Source of the DNA: Pedobacter sp. BS3
GTDB lineage: Bacteria; Bacteroidota; Bacteroidia; Sphingobacteriales; Sphingobacteriaceae
Direction: 5' to 3'
Length of the DNA: 64,000 bases
NCBI RefSeq assembly: GCF_008274585.1
Contig: NZ_VTRT01000006.1
Location: 186,001-250,000, forward strand
Position 1 is the first letter of the stretch, and each line of letters starts with the position of its first letter. A model generated the notes under the pieces. It did no database searches. It was not told the origin of the DNA and saw nothing but the letters and a program-made list of their open reading frames with translations. The position numbers and the translations under genes are program-made. Shown piece by piece: positions 32,600-42,075 of the stretch.

Positions 32600-34090
32600 T
32601 TACCGGGCTTTTCGGCCTTCTAACAGGGGGTACTTGTACGCTGACCTGTCCAACACCACTTCAATCAGATTGTCCCTGTCATCTATCCCTTTTAAAATAA
32701 TCCTGTTCGGGGCCGGCCTTTCGTAATGCAGTTTCATTGTTTCATTACGATTAGAACGATTCTTGTTTTGAAGATACAAAATCTGCTTAACAGTATCGGC
32801 TTTATAATAATACCAGTGCCTGCCCGACATGCCGGAAGATTCCCACGTGATATTTAAATCCCGTTGAGAAGGGTCACGTTTTTTCTTACGCTTTCCTGCA
32901 CTTCCATATCTTCTGATATCTCCCTGAATATGAAAATACCATTTCCCGTCGTACACCTCGTTGTTTCCCGGGTAACTTCCCGCTGCAAACATTTCGATCT
33001 GCTGCGGCCTGTTGGCAAATTTTACACTTATAGACGACCAATCTTCGAAAGTTACATTTTGCCAGCGAACAGTATCCAAAGGGTTATAAGGGATAAGCTT
33101 ATTGTTGACCCTGAATTCTGAAACTTCGTAAAATCCTGTGGTGTTTTTCAATCCCGGTGTATTCGGGATTTTATAGAAATCATTGTGTGTGTAGGCGTAC
33201 ACCTCGAAGATGAAAAACAATACCACAAACACAAAATTGAACGCAAATTTTATCGACCAACGGGTATATTTTTGCCAGGCTTTCTTAAACTGCGGATAGT
33301 AATGGCTTATCTTACTGTCTTTTTCTTTTACCAGCAACTGGTAGATGGCCGGAATATCTTTCCACAAAACAAATGCGGCTAATATGGCCATAAGGGCACT
33401 GGGAACCTGTTCGCCGATATCGTAAGCGTGGTTGGAAATGGCGATATTGCCAAATACCACAAAGGCGATGGCTGCCCCCAGCGTGGTTGTTTTTCTAAAC
33501 AATAGCAGGAAGCCGCCAATAAACTCGGCAAAGCCTAAAAATACTTCGTAACGGGGCGCTACACTCAACGCTTCCCAATATAGTCTTTTGGCAAAAAAAT
33601 CAATAATTTCGGTATTCCACAATCCTTCATATTGGCGGGGCATTTGCATAATAAACAATTTTTTATAGCCCCAGCCTATACCTGCATAAGCTACACGGTA
33701 CCGGGCAAATACCCTTACCCAGTAGTACAGTTTGTTGTAGTTCACACTGGCTTTATCTAACTTTCCCCATATCAGGGCGCCAATAATGGCAATGAGCAGC
33801 ACAAAAGGCAAATTGACATAGCTGGCCAGCCCAAAAAATCCGCTCTCGGAAAAAATGTTGATGAACTGTGGGTTGAAAAAGGCTACCACCTCGGTCAAGT
33901 GCCTGTAATTGAGATGAGCATAATCGAAATGGAAGATCATGCGGTAAAACCCAAAATCGAGCGGAATGGAACATAGCGTAAAAAAGATAAACGCTATACG
34001 GAACCAGATCTTTTGGGTTTCTGTCCATCTTTCGTTTGAATATAAACCGCCCGGATAAGTGGCGGAAAAAGCTGTATTACTTGTTGCCAT
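32600..34090 (-). CDS. DoxX-like membrane protein with periplasmic C-domain, paralogue C
   Basis: The 496-residue protein is the third of three tandem paralogues. The N-terminal half has about seven to eight hydrophobic segments with MQMPRQYEGLWNTEIIDFF, FAEFIGGFLLLFRKTTTLG and NIAISNHAYDIGEQVP, blocks like those of DoxX-family proteins. After a membrane helix near residue 280 a soluble domain of ~180 residues follows (GLKNTTGFYEVSEFRVNNK, RWQNVTFEDWSSISVKF). This C-domain is common to all three paralogues. Function is unknown; DoxX relatives occur in quinone-linked redox and membrane-stress systems. Gap to the previous operon gene is 12 nt. Confidence 0.8.
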   Translation of the reverse strand: MATSNTAFSATYPGGLYSNERWTETQKIWFRIAFIFFTLCSIPLDFGFYRMIFHFDYAHLNYRHLTEVVAFFNPQFINIFSESGFFGLASYVNLPFVLLIAIIGALIWGKLDKASVNYNKLYYWVRVFARYRVAYAGIGWGYKKLFIMQMPRQYEGLWNTEIIDFFAKRLYWEALSVAPRYEVFLGFAEFIGGFLLLFRKTTTLGAAIAFVVFGNIAISNHAYDIGEQVPSALMAILAAFVLWKDIPAIYQLLVKEKDSKISHYYPQFKKAWQKYTRWSIKFAFNFVFVVLFFIFEVYAYTHNDFYKIPNTPGLKNTTGFYEVSEFRVNNKLIPYNPLDTVRWQNVTFEDWSSISVKFANRPQQIEMFAAGSYPGNNEVYDGKWYFHIQGDIRRYGSAGKRKKKRDPSQRDLNITWESSGMSGRHWYYYKADTVKQILYLQNKNRSNRNETMKLHYERPAPNRIILKGIDDRDNLIEVVLDRSAYKYPLLEGRKAR

Positions 34091-34102
34091 GATAATATGT
34101 TT

Positions 34103-35554
34103 TTAAGGCTTCCAGATGATGTGGTCTTCCCGTTTTCCAAATATGGGATAAGTTTTGTCCCTTCGGTTGAGCACCAGGTATATGGAATCCTGATATTCGT
34201 TCTTACCCCATAGTACCAATTGGCCGGGTGTTGGCCGTTGGTAATGCAAATCGAGTTTTTGATCTTTATATACCTTGTTCTTGTTCTGTAAATGCAGTAT
34301 TTGGTTTGCCGAATCTATTTCGTAATAAAAATGCCTGCGGCCACCCCCGGTTCCTGCCGATTCGTAAGTTCTGTCTATGTCTTTAATTTGTTTGCCCCGG
34401 CCAGCCTCGCCGTGTATCATAAAGGTGTTAAATACCGTAAATGACAGGGTTGACCATTTTTCGAGAGTCACATTCTGCCAGCGTAACGAATCGACGGGGG
34501 AATAAGGAAGTACCTTATTATTGAGTTTAAATTCATCTACACTATACAAGCCACGGGCATTGGCCAGGCCCGGCCGCGAAGGTACTTTGTAGGAATCGTG
34601 CTTGTAATTGTCCCAATGCAGATAGCCTGCAAGAACAAAAAAGAACAGAAAAACAAAAGCTTTAAATGCTATCCTGAAGTACTTTTCCCGGGTTTTTTTA
34701 AACGGATAATAGGTAATGCCTAACTGTGTATCCTGTTCTTTTACCAGCAAACGCCATAATGAGGGAATGTAGCGCCAAAGTACAAATGCTCCACCCAAAG
34801 CATAAAACGAGGCCGCCAGGTGGATACCGCCATCGTAGGCATGGTTGGCAAAGGCGATGTTGCCTATCATGGCCAATGCTAAAGCCGCTCCAAAAGCCCG
34901 GGTTTGTCTGAAAAACAGCAAGAGCATAATTGTCAATTCGGCCCAACCTGCAAAACGTTCGTAGTTGTGCACAAAGCTGAATTGTATCCAGTATAGCTTT
35001 TGGGCTACAAAATCGCCAAACGGCGTATTCAACTGGGTTAATGCCAGATCGGGCATTTGGGTGGGGAACATTTTGGAAAAAGTTAGCCCATTTAGCTGTA
35101 TGAGCATAGCATAGCTCACTAAAACCCCTAAAAAGTAGTAAAGTATATCGTAGTTCCGCGGCTTTCTATCGGCCAATGTCCATATTGCGGCACCAATAAG
35201 GCCAAGTACGAAAGCTATGCCCCAGTTAATGTAGCTCTCCAATCCAAATTCGCCACTTTGGGGATATATGGTGTACAGATATTGCTTTGAATTGGGTATG
35301 CCGCCGGTATCATTACCTCCATCTCTTTTAGTGGCTACCTTAACGGGGCTAAACGACGATCCGCTCAATTTTCCGATATCCCTGATGTGCAGGTTCTTCC
35401 AATCGGTAGTAAACCAGTTTTTGTAATAGCCCGAATTGAACGGCACTATCAGTATGACAAAAAACACAAAGAATGTTCTGAAAACAAACTTTTGGAAGCC
35501 TGTCCATGCTTTTATAGCCGTTTGGGGTGTGGATGTGTCAATTACTTCGCTCAT
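34103..35554 (-). CDS. DoxX-like membrane protein with periplasmic C-domain, paralogue B
   Basis: The 483-residue protein has the same layout as its two neighbours: an N-terminal membrane region with MFPTQMPDLALTQLNTPFG, TIMLLLFFRQTRAFGAALA and NIAFANHAYDGG, then a membrane helix and a soluble C-domain with GLANARGLYSVDEFKLNNK and RWQNVTLEKWSTLSFTV. It carries an extra N-terminal loop (~60-90, KRDGGNDTGG) that the others lack. Gap to paralogue A is 4 nt. The shared but diverged triplet suggests three subunits of one membrane complex. That is inference. Confidence 0.8.
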   Translation of the reverse strand: MSEVIDTSTPQTAIKAWTGFQKFVFRTFFVFFVILIVPFNSGYYKNWFTTDWKNLHIRDIGKLSGSSFSPVKVATKRDGGNDTGGIPNSKQYLYTIYPQSGEFGLESYINWGIAFVLGLIGAAIWTLADRKPRNYDILYYFLGVLVSYAMLIQLNGLTFSKMFPTQMPDLALTQLNTPFGDFVAQKLYWIQFSFVHNYERFAGWAELTIMLLLFFRQTRAFGAALALAMIGNIAFANHAYDGGIHLAASFYALGGAFVLWRYIPSLWRLLVKEQDTQLGITYYPFKKTREKYFRIAFKAFVFLFFFVLAGYLHWDNYKHDSYKVPSRPGLANARGLYSVDEFKLNNKVLPYSPVDSLRWQNVTLEKWSTLSFTVFNTFMIHGEAGRGKQIKDIDRTYESAGTGGGRRHFYYEIDSANQILHLQNKNKVYKDQKLDLHYQRPTPGQLVLWGKNEYQDSIYLVLNRRDKTYPIFGKREDHIIWKP

Positions 35555-35558
35555 TTCC

Positions 35559-36887
35559 CTATAGTTTTACAGGCTTTCTGCGGCCTTCGTACAACATGTA
35601 TTTTCTGTTGATCTTTTCCAATACGGCATAAATGGAATCCCGTTTTTCATTCACCCCATTCAGCACAATGGTAGAATCGTTAACAAACTGATAGTGAAAG
35701 GTAAATTTTTCCGCTTTGTGGTGTTTGTTTTTATTAGCCAGTTCCAGTACGTGGTTAACGGTATCTGCCCCGTAGGCAAAATACCTGCGGCCACCTACTC
35801 CTGCCGATTCGTAGTTTCTGTCTATATCTTTCTCCCGGTATTCATCGCCTATGGAATTATCAATAACAATGGGCCTTGCTGTTTTAATGCTAATGGTTGC
35901 CCATTTTTCGAATACTACATTTTGCCACCTGTTACTATCTGTAACCGAATAGGGGATCTCGACATTATTGAGCTTAAAGGTGCGTACATTGTAATAGCCA
36001 TAACTGCCTTTTAACCCAGCCGTTTGCGGCAATTTATAAGGATGTTTGCTATAATTGGCATAAGTTGATACACTTAGTACTACGATAAAAATTGCGGCCA
36101 ATACCTTTAGCGCTACCCTTGCCCCGGATTGGATGGCTGTAAAAGCAGGCTGATATTTATTGGCTATAGTTTGTTTCTGCACTATAAGCAAGCTATATAA
36201 GCGGGGGGCATCATAAGCAAAAAGTGCTATGGCCAACAAGGTAAGATATAGGCTGTACACATCCTGGCCAATATCATAGGCCAAATTTGCGACAAAAATA
36301 TTTCCCGTAAAACCGATAACAATACCCGCCCCAAAAGTGGCTGTTTTCCTGTTGAGCAACAACAACCCTGCAACCACCTCTACTGTTCCCAAAAATACTT
36401 CGTAGGGCTGTGCAATGCCCAGGGTATGGAAATAGATTTTCCAGGGGAGGAAATCGCCATAATTGGTATGCAGATTACTTAATGAAGGGTAAGGCATCTG
36501 CAACGGGAACAGTTTGATAAGACCAAAGGCAATAACGCCGATAGCCAAACGGTAACGCAAAATTACCCTTAGCCAGTAATAGATCCTATCATCGTCAACG
36601 CTTTTATTTTTCTCTACATTTTTCCAAATGAATGCGCCCGCCACCGCTAATATTGCCGCAACCAGCCAATTGGCATACCCGCTCAGCCCGAAAAACCGGG
36701 GTGAGTAGGTAGTAAGTTTAAACCAATCGAAGAACGAGGCATGCAACCAATTGGTAGTAAAAATCTCTTTGTAGAACTTCCAGTCGAGCGGAACGGCCTG
36801 AATAAAGAAATAGACAAAGAAGAAGCGTAAAACCAACTTGCTGGTTGCACTCCATTGCACTGGTTTATCATTATTAAAAAAACTCAT
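35559..36887 (-). CDS. DoxX-like membrane protein with periplasmic C-domain, paralogue A
   Basis: The 442-residue protein is the first and shortest of the three paralogues, following susD after 18 nt. Its membrane region shows FPLQMPYPSLSNLHTNYGD, GTVEVVAGLLLLNRKTATFG and NIFVANLAYDIGQDV. The C-terminal soluble domain has GLKGSYGYYNVRTFKLNNV and RWQNVVFEKWATISIK. The QMP motif, the (L/F)NRK-T turn and AYD(I/G)G are common to all three. No haem, metal or cysteine redox motif is evident. The name DoxX-like is based on the membrane-region pattern. Confidence 0.8.
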   Translation of the reverse strand: MSFFNNDKPVQWSATSKLVLRFFFVYFFIQAVPLDWKFYKEIFTTNWLHASFFDWFKLTTYSPRFFGLSGYANWLVAAILAVAGAFIWKNVEKNKSVDDDRIYYWLRVILRYRLAIGVIAFGLIKLFPLQMPYPSLSNLHTNYGDFLPWKIYFHTLGIAQPYEVFLGTVEVVAGLLLLNRKTATFGAGIVIGFTGNIFVANLAYDIGQDVYSLYLTLLAIALFAYDAPRLYSLLIVQKQTIANKYQPAFTAIQSGARVALKVLAAIFIVVLSVSTYANYSKHPYKLPQTAGLKGSYGYYNVRTFKLNNVEIPYSVTDSNRWQNVVFEKWATISIKTARPIVIDNSIGDEYREKDIDRNYESAGVGGRRYFAYGADTVNHVLELANKNKHHKAEKFTFHYQFVNDSTIVLNGVNEKRDSIYAVLEKINRKYMLYEGRRKPVKL

Positions 36888-36905
36888 GGACTTATATTTT
36901 ATAGG

Positions 36906-38282
36906 TTAATAGCCTGGATTTTTCTCTAAATTATTGGGGTCAAGCAGGAGCTGTGTTGCAGGTATGGGGAACAAATATTCATAATCTTCTACCTTGGTAT
37001 TAGCATCTAAGGCTTCCAAAACAACCTTTGCCCGGCCTGTTCTGGCCAGATCATACCAACGGTGTGCTTCAAAAGCAAATTCATACCTTCTTTCTTCCTC
37101 TATGGCCAGCAAAATGTCTTGCTGCGTTACCGCTGCCGATGGCGCAAGCCCTGCTCTATCACGTATCTGGTTAAGATCATACAATGCGCCTGTGGTAGCC
37201 GAAAGGTTATTTAGATGCGCCCTGGCTTCGGCACGTATGAGGTACATTTCGGCTATCCTGAAAATGTAAGCCGGATCTGAAGCATCTTTACGGTAGTATA
37301 AATTACCGTACCAATTAACAATGCCGCTTTGTGTAACGCTGCCTATTAATGCGCTACGTCCACCACCTATGGCAGGATCGTTCAGTAATTGTATAAACCT
37401 GTCATTTGGCGCATACCGGTATTGACCTCCGTTGGTAGAGTGCGCCATTTGTATGCGGGTTGCATTGGGGTTAATAGCGCTAAACTCTAACTCAAATATT
37501 GATTCCCGGGTGGCTTTGGCATCGTTCTGAAACCAGGCGCCATAAGGTTTGATCAGGGTGTAATCTGCGGTTTTTTCAATTAGCTTGGTGGCATATTCTT
37601 CGGCCAAAGCCCATTCTTTTTTGTAAAGGTGCAACCTTGCCCGTAAGGCCCAAACTGTGCGCCTGGTAGCCCTGATCCTATTCACCACATCAGGCAGCAG
37701 GGTTTCTGCGTCTTCCAGGTCTTTTAATACCTGCGCATAGGTTTGCTCTAAGGTGCTTCTTTTTACTTGTGGCGTATTTTGGAGCGAGGTAGTAGGTTCA
37801 AGAATTAGCTGTACTCCACCCCAGGCACGTGCCAGGTCAAAATAGGCTAAGGCCCTTAAAAATTTTGCTTCGCCTACATATTGGTTCTTCAATTCGGTAG
37901 TTAGCAATGGATCATTTACAGAAGGCACCTTCGCTATCACATGGTTTGCCCTATTGATAGCGGAATATATGGCCACCCATGTGGTATTGAAAAGCACGTC
38001 ATCTGCCCGGAAGTTTACATTTATAAAGTTGGCCGAGCCGCCCGTTGTAAGGTTTTTTATATCGCCACTGGGGAAATAACCAAAAGTAACGTAGTTTTCG
38101 CCATAATAGCCCTGGCTCCCAAATTGTCGGTAAACTGCCCTAAGGGCTGTTTCGGCAGAAACTTTATCAACAATGGTGGTTTCGTCTGAAACCGCGTTTA
38201 CAGGCTCTGTTGTTAAAAATTTCTCGCAGCCGGTAAAAGTGAACATGCTGATGGAGAAGAGGATATATCGTAATATTTTCAT
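36906..38282 (-). CDS. SusD/RagB-family outer-membrane lipoprotein
   Basis: The 458-residue lipoprotein (MKILRYILFSISMFTFTGC lipobox) has the SusD features: TTEPVNAVSDE at the mature N-terminus, TPR-like helices including FLRALAYFDLARAWGGV (~133-149), AEMYLIRAEARAHL (~320-333) and the C-terminal IEEERRYEFAFEAHRWYDL with the typical NPGY-like end (EKNPGY). SusD proteins form the lid over a SusC transporter and bind the ligand at the cell surface. It follows susC after 14 nt. The ligand cannot be read from sequence; the operon has no glycoside hydrolase. Confidence 0.95.
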   Translation of the reverse strand: MKILRYILFSISMFTFTGCEKFLTTEPVNAVSDETTIVDKVSAETALRAVYRQFGSQGYYGENYVTFGYFPSGDIKNLTTGGSANFINVNFRADDVLFNTTWVAIYSAINRANHVIAKVPSVNDPLLTTELKNQYVGEAKFLRALAYFDLARAWGGVQLILEPTTSLQNTPQVKRSTLEQTYAQVLKDLEDAETLLPDVVNRIRATRRTVWALRARLHLYKKEWALAEEYATKLIEKTADYTLIKPYGAWFQNDAKATRESIFELEFSAINPNATRIQMAHSTNGGQYRYAPNDRFIQLLNDPAIGGGRSALIGSVTQSGIVNWYGNLYYRKDASDPAYIFRIAEMYLIRAEARAHLNNLSATTGALYDLNQIRDRAGLAPSAAVTQQDILLAIEEERRYEFAFEAHRWYDLARTGRAKVVLEALDANTKVEDYEYLFPIPATQLLLDPNNLEKNPGY

Positions 38283-38296
38283 GACAGCTAAATAAT

Positions 38297-41200
38297 TTAT
38301 AGTGTAACATTTAGGCCCAACTGCACAGTGCGGGGCTGTGGCGGGGTATCGTAATCGTAACCTTGTATGTTTTGTGTACCTAAATTCGACTCCGGATCGG
38401 CGCCGGTGTACTTAGTGAATAGCAACAGGTTATTACCGGTTACGTACAAGCGGACTTTGTTGATTTTTGCACGTTGTGTTAACGGCTTGGGCAGGGTGTA
38501 ACCAAACGTTAGCGAACGCAAACGCAAAAATGACGCGTCCTCAAAAAAACGGCTGTTTTCCTGCCGGGAGTAGTTGGCTGCCGTAAGCCTTGGGGTTTCA
38601 GTAATTTGCCCCGGCGTGGTCCACCTGTTTAACTGGCTGGCCAGCAACACACGTCCGGCATCGAGCGTACCGCCGGTTTCGCCCAGCATACGGTTGTGGT
38701 TCCAGATATAATTACCATAAGAGAACACAAAAAATGCCGATAAATCAAAACCTTTGTAAGAAAAGCTATTGCTTATACCTCCAAAAAACTTAGGCCATGT
38801 ACTGCCAAGAATTTGCCTGTCGTCTACAGTAATTTGTCCGTCATGGCTATAATCATCAAAAATGGCATCGCCGGTATTGGGGTCAACCCCCAATTGTTTA
38901 TATAGCCAATAGGAATACAATGGACTACCTTGCTTTAAACGTATCAGATCCCGCCCGGCAAATGGGAGATCGGCAGGTATTTTTTCGATGGTGTTTTTAT
39001 TACCGGCAATATTAAAATCTGTTTTCCATGTAAATGACCGGTTGCGGATATTAACCGAACTAATGGATAGCTCATAACCGTTATTGCTGATTTCGCCATA
39101 ATTGGTCAGGTACGAGGTAAAACCTGTTATACCGGGTGTAGCCACCTGCAAAAGTACATCGCTGGTATATTTACGGTAATAGTTCAGCTCTATGCTTAAA
39201 CGGTCTTTAAACAAACCAATATCTAATCCCGAGCTAAATTGCGCTGTGCTTTCCCATTTCAAATTAGGGTTGGCTATCTGGAGAGGGCCTGTACCGGGCA
39301 ACTCGGCGCCTCCTGCCGCATCGGCATAGCCAAAGCCCCCTGTCCATAAACCTCTCGATGCAAAATCGCTTACCCCTCCCTGATTACCGGTTATACCATA
39401 GCTAAGCCTTAATTTTAAGTTAGATATTTGTGGTATATTCTTAATGAAATTCTCTTCGCTAATGCGCCATGCACCACCTACTGCCGGGAAATACCCCCAC
39501 CGGTGGTTTTTCCCGAATTTAGAGGAACCATCGGCCCTGATGATAAACTCGGCATAGTATTTTGAGTTGTAGTTATAATCTACCCGTGAGAAAAAAGAAG
39601 CTAATGTGCTATTGTTTTTATATTGTGATGCCGTTTGGGTGGCAGCCGATGAAATTTGGGTGTATGAGTTATTGGGAAAGTTAGTGCCCGTGGCCGAAAC
39701 GTTTTTGACCTCAACACCCTGCAGGGTATTTCCTAGCAATACCCCAAATGCATGTTTACCTATTTTATCATTATAGGTTAAAGTTTGTTCATTAATAGCT
39801 GTTGAAGACTGTGTTATACTTTGTGTTCCTCGCCCTCCATTATTACCTAAAATAGTTCTGGTATCCCAATATTCATTTTCTTCATAATTATCATAATCTA
39901 CTCCAAACGTAGACCTGAAGTTTAATTTGGGGGTTATTTTATAATCGAGGCTTACATTACCAACATAGTGGTAGCTGTTAGACCACAGGTTTTGTGTGCT
40001 GGTGAGCACCCAAATGTTATCAAAGTTTACCCATTTAAGCGGCGTGCCTGCGGCATCAAAAATGGGCAGGTAAGTAGGGATATTTAGTGATGCCTGCAAC
40101 AGGGTTCCGTTGGCGCCATTGGCTGGTCTTGCCTGGTCGCGGTGGGTTTTGCTAATGCTATTGCTGGTTGAGATACTTATTTTATCGGAAATTTTATGGT
40201 CTAAATTGATTTTAATGGCCCCTCGCTCTAAACCCATGGGGCGCCATATTGATTCCTGTCCGGTGTAACCGCCACCGAAATAAAACTTGGTTTTCTCTGA
40301 ACCTCCTTGCAGTGCCAGGTCATAATTGCGCAGGTTTGCATTACGGAATAAATAGCTCAACCTGTCATAAGTTGGCTGTTCAGACGGCAATCCCCTGCCT
40401 GCAACACCGTTAATTATAATGCTTTTATCTCTAAAGGGTTCCGGTTTACCCATATTTCTGTTATACTCGTTTACCAGCATAGCATGCTCCGGCCCAGTAG
40501 TTGTTTTCCAGATCCTATCGCTGGGAGCCCAGCCCAGTCCTTCAGAAGCATTAAAATCTATCTTGGTTTGCTGGCCATAATTGCCCCTCTTGGTGGTTAC
40601 CAGGATTACGCCGTTTGCACCCCTTGAGCCATAAATGGCTACGGCCGAAGCATCTTTCAATATCTCTATACTTTCAATATCGGCCGGATTAATATCGGCC
40701 AAAGGCGAAATGCCCCTGTCCTGATCAATATTCTGAAGGCTTGAATTATTTACAAATACGCCATCTATCACATACAAGGGGTCATTAGAAGCATTTATAG
40801 AAGTTGCTCCCCTTACCCGGATAAAAACATCGGCCCCCGGAACTCCGGAGTTCGCATTGATCTGCACACCTGCGGCTTTACCCTGCAGCTGAATATCAAA
40901 ACTGCCTGTTGGAATGGTCTTGGTATCGGTAGGGTCTATTTTGGTTACAGAGCCTACCAGGTTTTTGCGTTCCTGTGTAGCGTAACCTACCACAACAACA
41001 TCGTTCAGCTGGTTAACAGCCTCCTTTAGCTGGATTGTAATTGGGCTTCCGGTGGCAACTGCTTCCTGCTTTTCATAGCCGATATAGCTAATAACGATAG
41101 TAAAGGGCAGCTTTTGTGCAGTATATAAACTAAACTCGCCCCTCGCATTCGTAGAAGTGCCATTTGTAATACCTTTGATCTGAACCGAAACGCCAATAAG

Positions 41201-41395
41201 CGGCTCATGGGTTGTAGCATCAATAACTTTACCTTTTAATACGGAGTTAATTACCGGCTGATTCTGTGCGTTAACGGATATGCAGGAAAACATAAGGACA
41301 AATATTCCTGCCAGCTGTACATACCCGGGGTATGACTTTTGAATGAACTGGGAAAAACGTATAAAAGCCCGTCTGGCTTTTTCATTAAATTGCAT
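38297..41395 (-). CDS. SusC/RagA-family TonB-dependent outer-membrane transporter
   Basis: The 1032-residue protein has a long signal region (to ~45), a carboxypeptidase-regulatory-like domain (VLKGKVIDATTHEPLIGVSV), a TonB-box-like DVVVVGYATQERKNL, a plug domain with the SusC signature GSRGANGVILVTTKRG, and a C-terminal barrel ending in an aromatic-rich TVQLGLNVTL. It imports a ligand using TonB energy. No STN domain is present, so control by a sigma/anti-sigma pair is unlikely and none is encoded nearby. It leads the seven-gene operon down to 30238. Length is normal. Confidence 0.96.
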   Translation of the reverse strand: MQFNEKARRAFIRFSQFIQKSYPGYVQLAGIFVLMFSCISVNAQNQPVINSVLKGKVIDATTHEPLIGVSVQIKGITNGTSTNARGEFSLYTAQKLPFTIVISYIGYEKQEAVATGSPITIQLKEAVNQLNDVVVVGYATQERKNLVGSVTKIDPTDTKTIPTGSFDIQLQGKAAGVQINANSGVPGADVFIRVRGATSINASNDPLYVIDGVFVNNSSLQNIDQDRGISPLADINPADIESIEILKDASAVAIYGSRGANGVILVTTKRGNYGQQTKIDFNASEGLGWAPSDRIWKTTTGPEHAMLVNEYNRNMGKPEPFRDKSIIINGVAGRGLPSEQPTYDRLSYLFRNANLRNYDLALQGGSEKTKFYFGGGYTGQESIWRPMGLERGAIKINLDHKISDKISISTSNSISKTHRDQARPANGANGTLLQASLNIPTYLPIFDAAGTPLKWVNFDNIWVLTSTQNLWSNSYHYVGNVSLDYKITPKLNFRSTFGVDYDNYEENEYWDTRTILGNNGGRGTQSITQSSTAINEQTLTYNDKIGKHAFGVLLGNTLQGVEVKNVSATGTNFPNNSYTQISSAATQTASQYKNNSTLASFFSRVDYNYNSKYYAEFIIRADGSSKFGKNHRWGYFPAVGGAWRISEENFIKNIPQISNLKLRLSYGITGNQGGVSDFASRGLWTGGFGYADAAGGAELPGTGPLQIANPNLKWESTAQFSSGLDIGLFKDRLSIELNYYRKYTSDVLLQVATPGITGFTSYLTNYGEISNNGYELSISSVNIRNRSFTWKTDFNIAGNKNTIEKIPADLPFAGRDLIRLKQGSPLYSYWLYKQLGVDPNTGDAIFDDYSHDGQITVDDRQILGSTWPKFFGGISNSFSYKGFDLSAFFVFSYGNYIWNHNRMLGETGGTLDAGRVLLASQLNRWTTPGQITETPRLTAANYSRQENSRFFEDASFLRLRSLTFGYTLPKPLTQRAKINKVRLYVTGNNLLLFTKYTGADPESNLGTQNIQGYDYDTPPQPRTVQLGLNVTL

Positions 41396-41587
41396 AACTT
41401 AGCATGGGTTTAATTAAACAGATTGAGACAGGTGCCAACGCCAATTGAAAGCCTGTTTCATGAATTTTAATCCCGGGAGCCGCTCCAAGCGGCTCCTTTG
41501 TTTTATATAAGCGTTAATTTTAGGTACAGATCATTGTAATATTCTACTCCTTTCTTTATTTCTGGATTTTTAACTTTAATAATTTAG
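41396..41587. promoter_or_regulatory. susC upstream region with hairpin
   Basis: GGAGCCGCT (41476-41484) and AGCGGCTCC (41488-41496) form a perfect hairpin about 80 nt upstream of the susC start. In the minus direction it follows tRNA-Cys and has no T-run, while T-rich sequence lies on its plus-strand 3' side. It may act as a tRNA 3' boundary or as leader structure. No regulator-binding site is recognised. Confidence 0.4.
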
Positions 41588-41658
41588 ACGCCGTGGGTAG
41601 ATTCGAACTACCGTAGCAGGTTTTGCAGACCTGATCCTAACCACTCGGACACACGGCT
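41588..41658 (-). tRNA. tRNA-Cys (anticodon GCA)
   Basis: The minus strand folds as a tRNA of 71 nt without CCA. The anticodon stem CAGGT/ACCTG encloses CTGCAAA with anticodon GCA; the T arm is GGTAG-TTCGAAT-CTACC; the D stem is TCC/GGA. Acceptor pairs are GCCGTG/CACGGC with an A-G mismatch at the end pair. The discriminator base is U, which is the identity base expected for tRNA-Cys. CCA is not encoded. Confidence 0.93.
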
Positions 41659-42075
41659 ATATGCGGATTAACCTTGTGCAATAGAAAACTAACAACAACA
41701 GCCTGGTGAGAAATAAGGCCGGTTGCACGGTTGTTGTTGTGGAACGTTGTTAGCTGAACTCATTTTACAACAGTTGTATTTTATGAGGGCAAATGTAAAA
41801 CTTTAAATTTTAAAAACAAATAAAATCTATAGATTTTATAGATTATTGTTAAGATGTTTATGGAAATATCACATATACTCCATATTGACATAACTGGTAT
41901 CAAGATCTGCAATAATGTTAGTGCTATTAGTTTCACCTTGGTTACCCCGAAACGGGAAGGCATATTGGACTCACAACAAATAGCCGTTTTGCCTTTTTTA
42001 TTCCAATTAGTTCAGTAAGCGCCCCATAAATGGAACCTTAACATAATTTTCAGATCAAAAGGTTTGGGCTGGCAC
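41659..42075. other. Interval upstream of tRNA-Cys with imperfect palindrome and A/T motif
   Basis: An imperfect palindrome spans 41689-41752 (CTAACAACAACAGCC on one side, TTGTTGTTGT and GTTGTTAG on the other). At 41827-41847 lies the CTATAGATTTTATAGATTAT motif that recurs with one mismatch at 44697-44717. The tRNA-Cys promoter on the minus strand must be in this interval but is not resolved. No coding frame is convincing. Confidence 0.45.

Noticed and set aside
41476-41496. Hairpin upstream of susC as a classical terminator of tRNA-Cys
   Set aside because: The T-rich side is on the plus-strand 3' side; in the direction of tRNA transcription no T-run follows, so it is recorded only as a structure of uncertain role.
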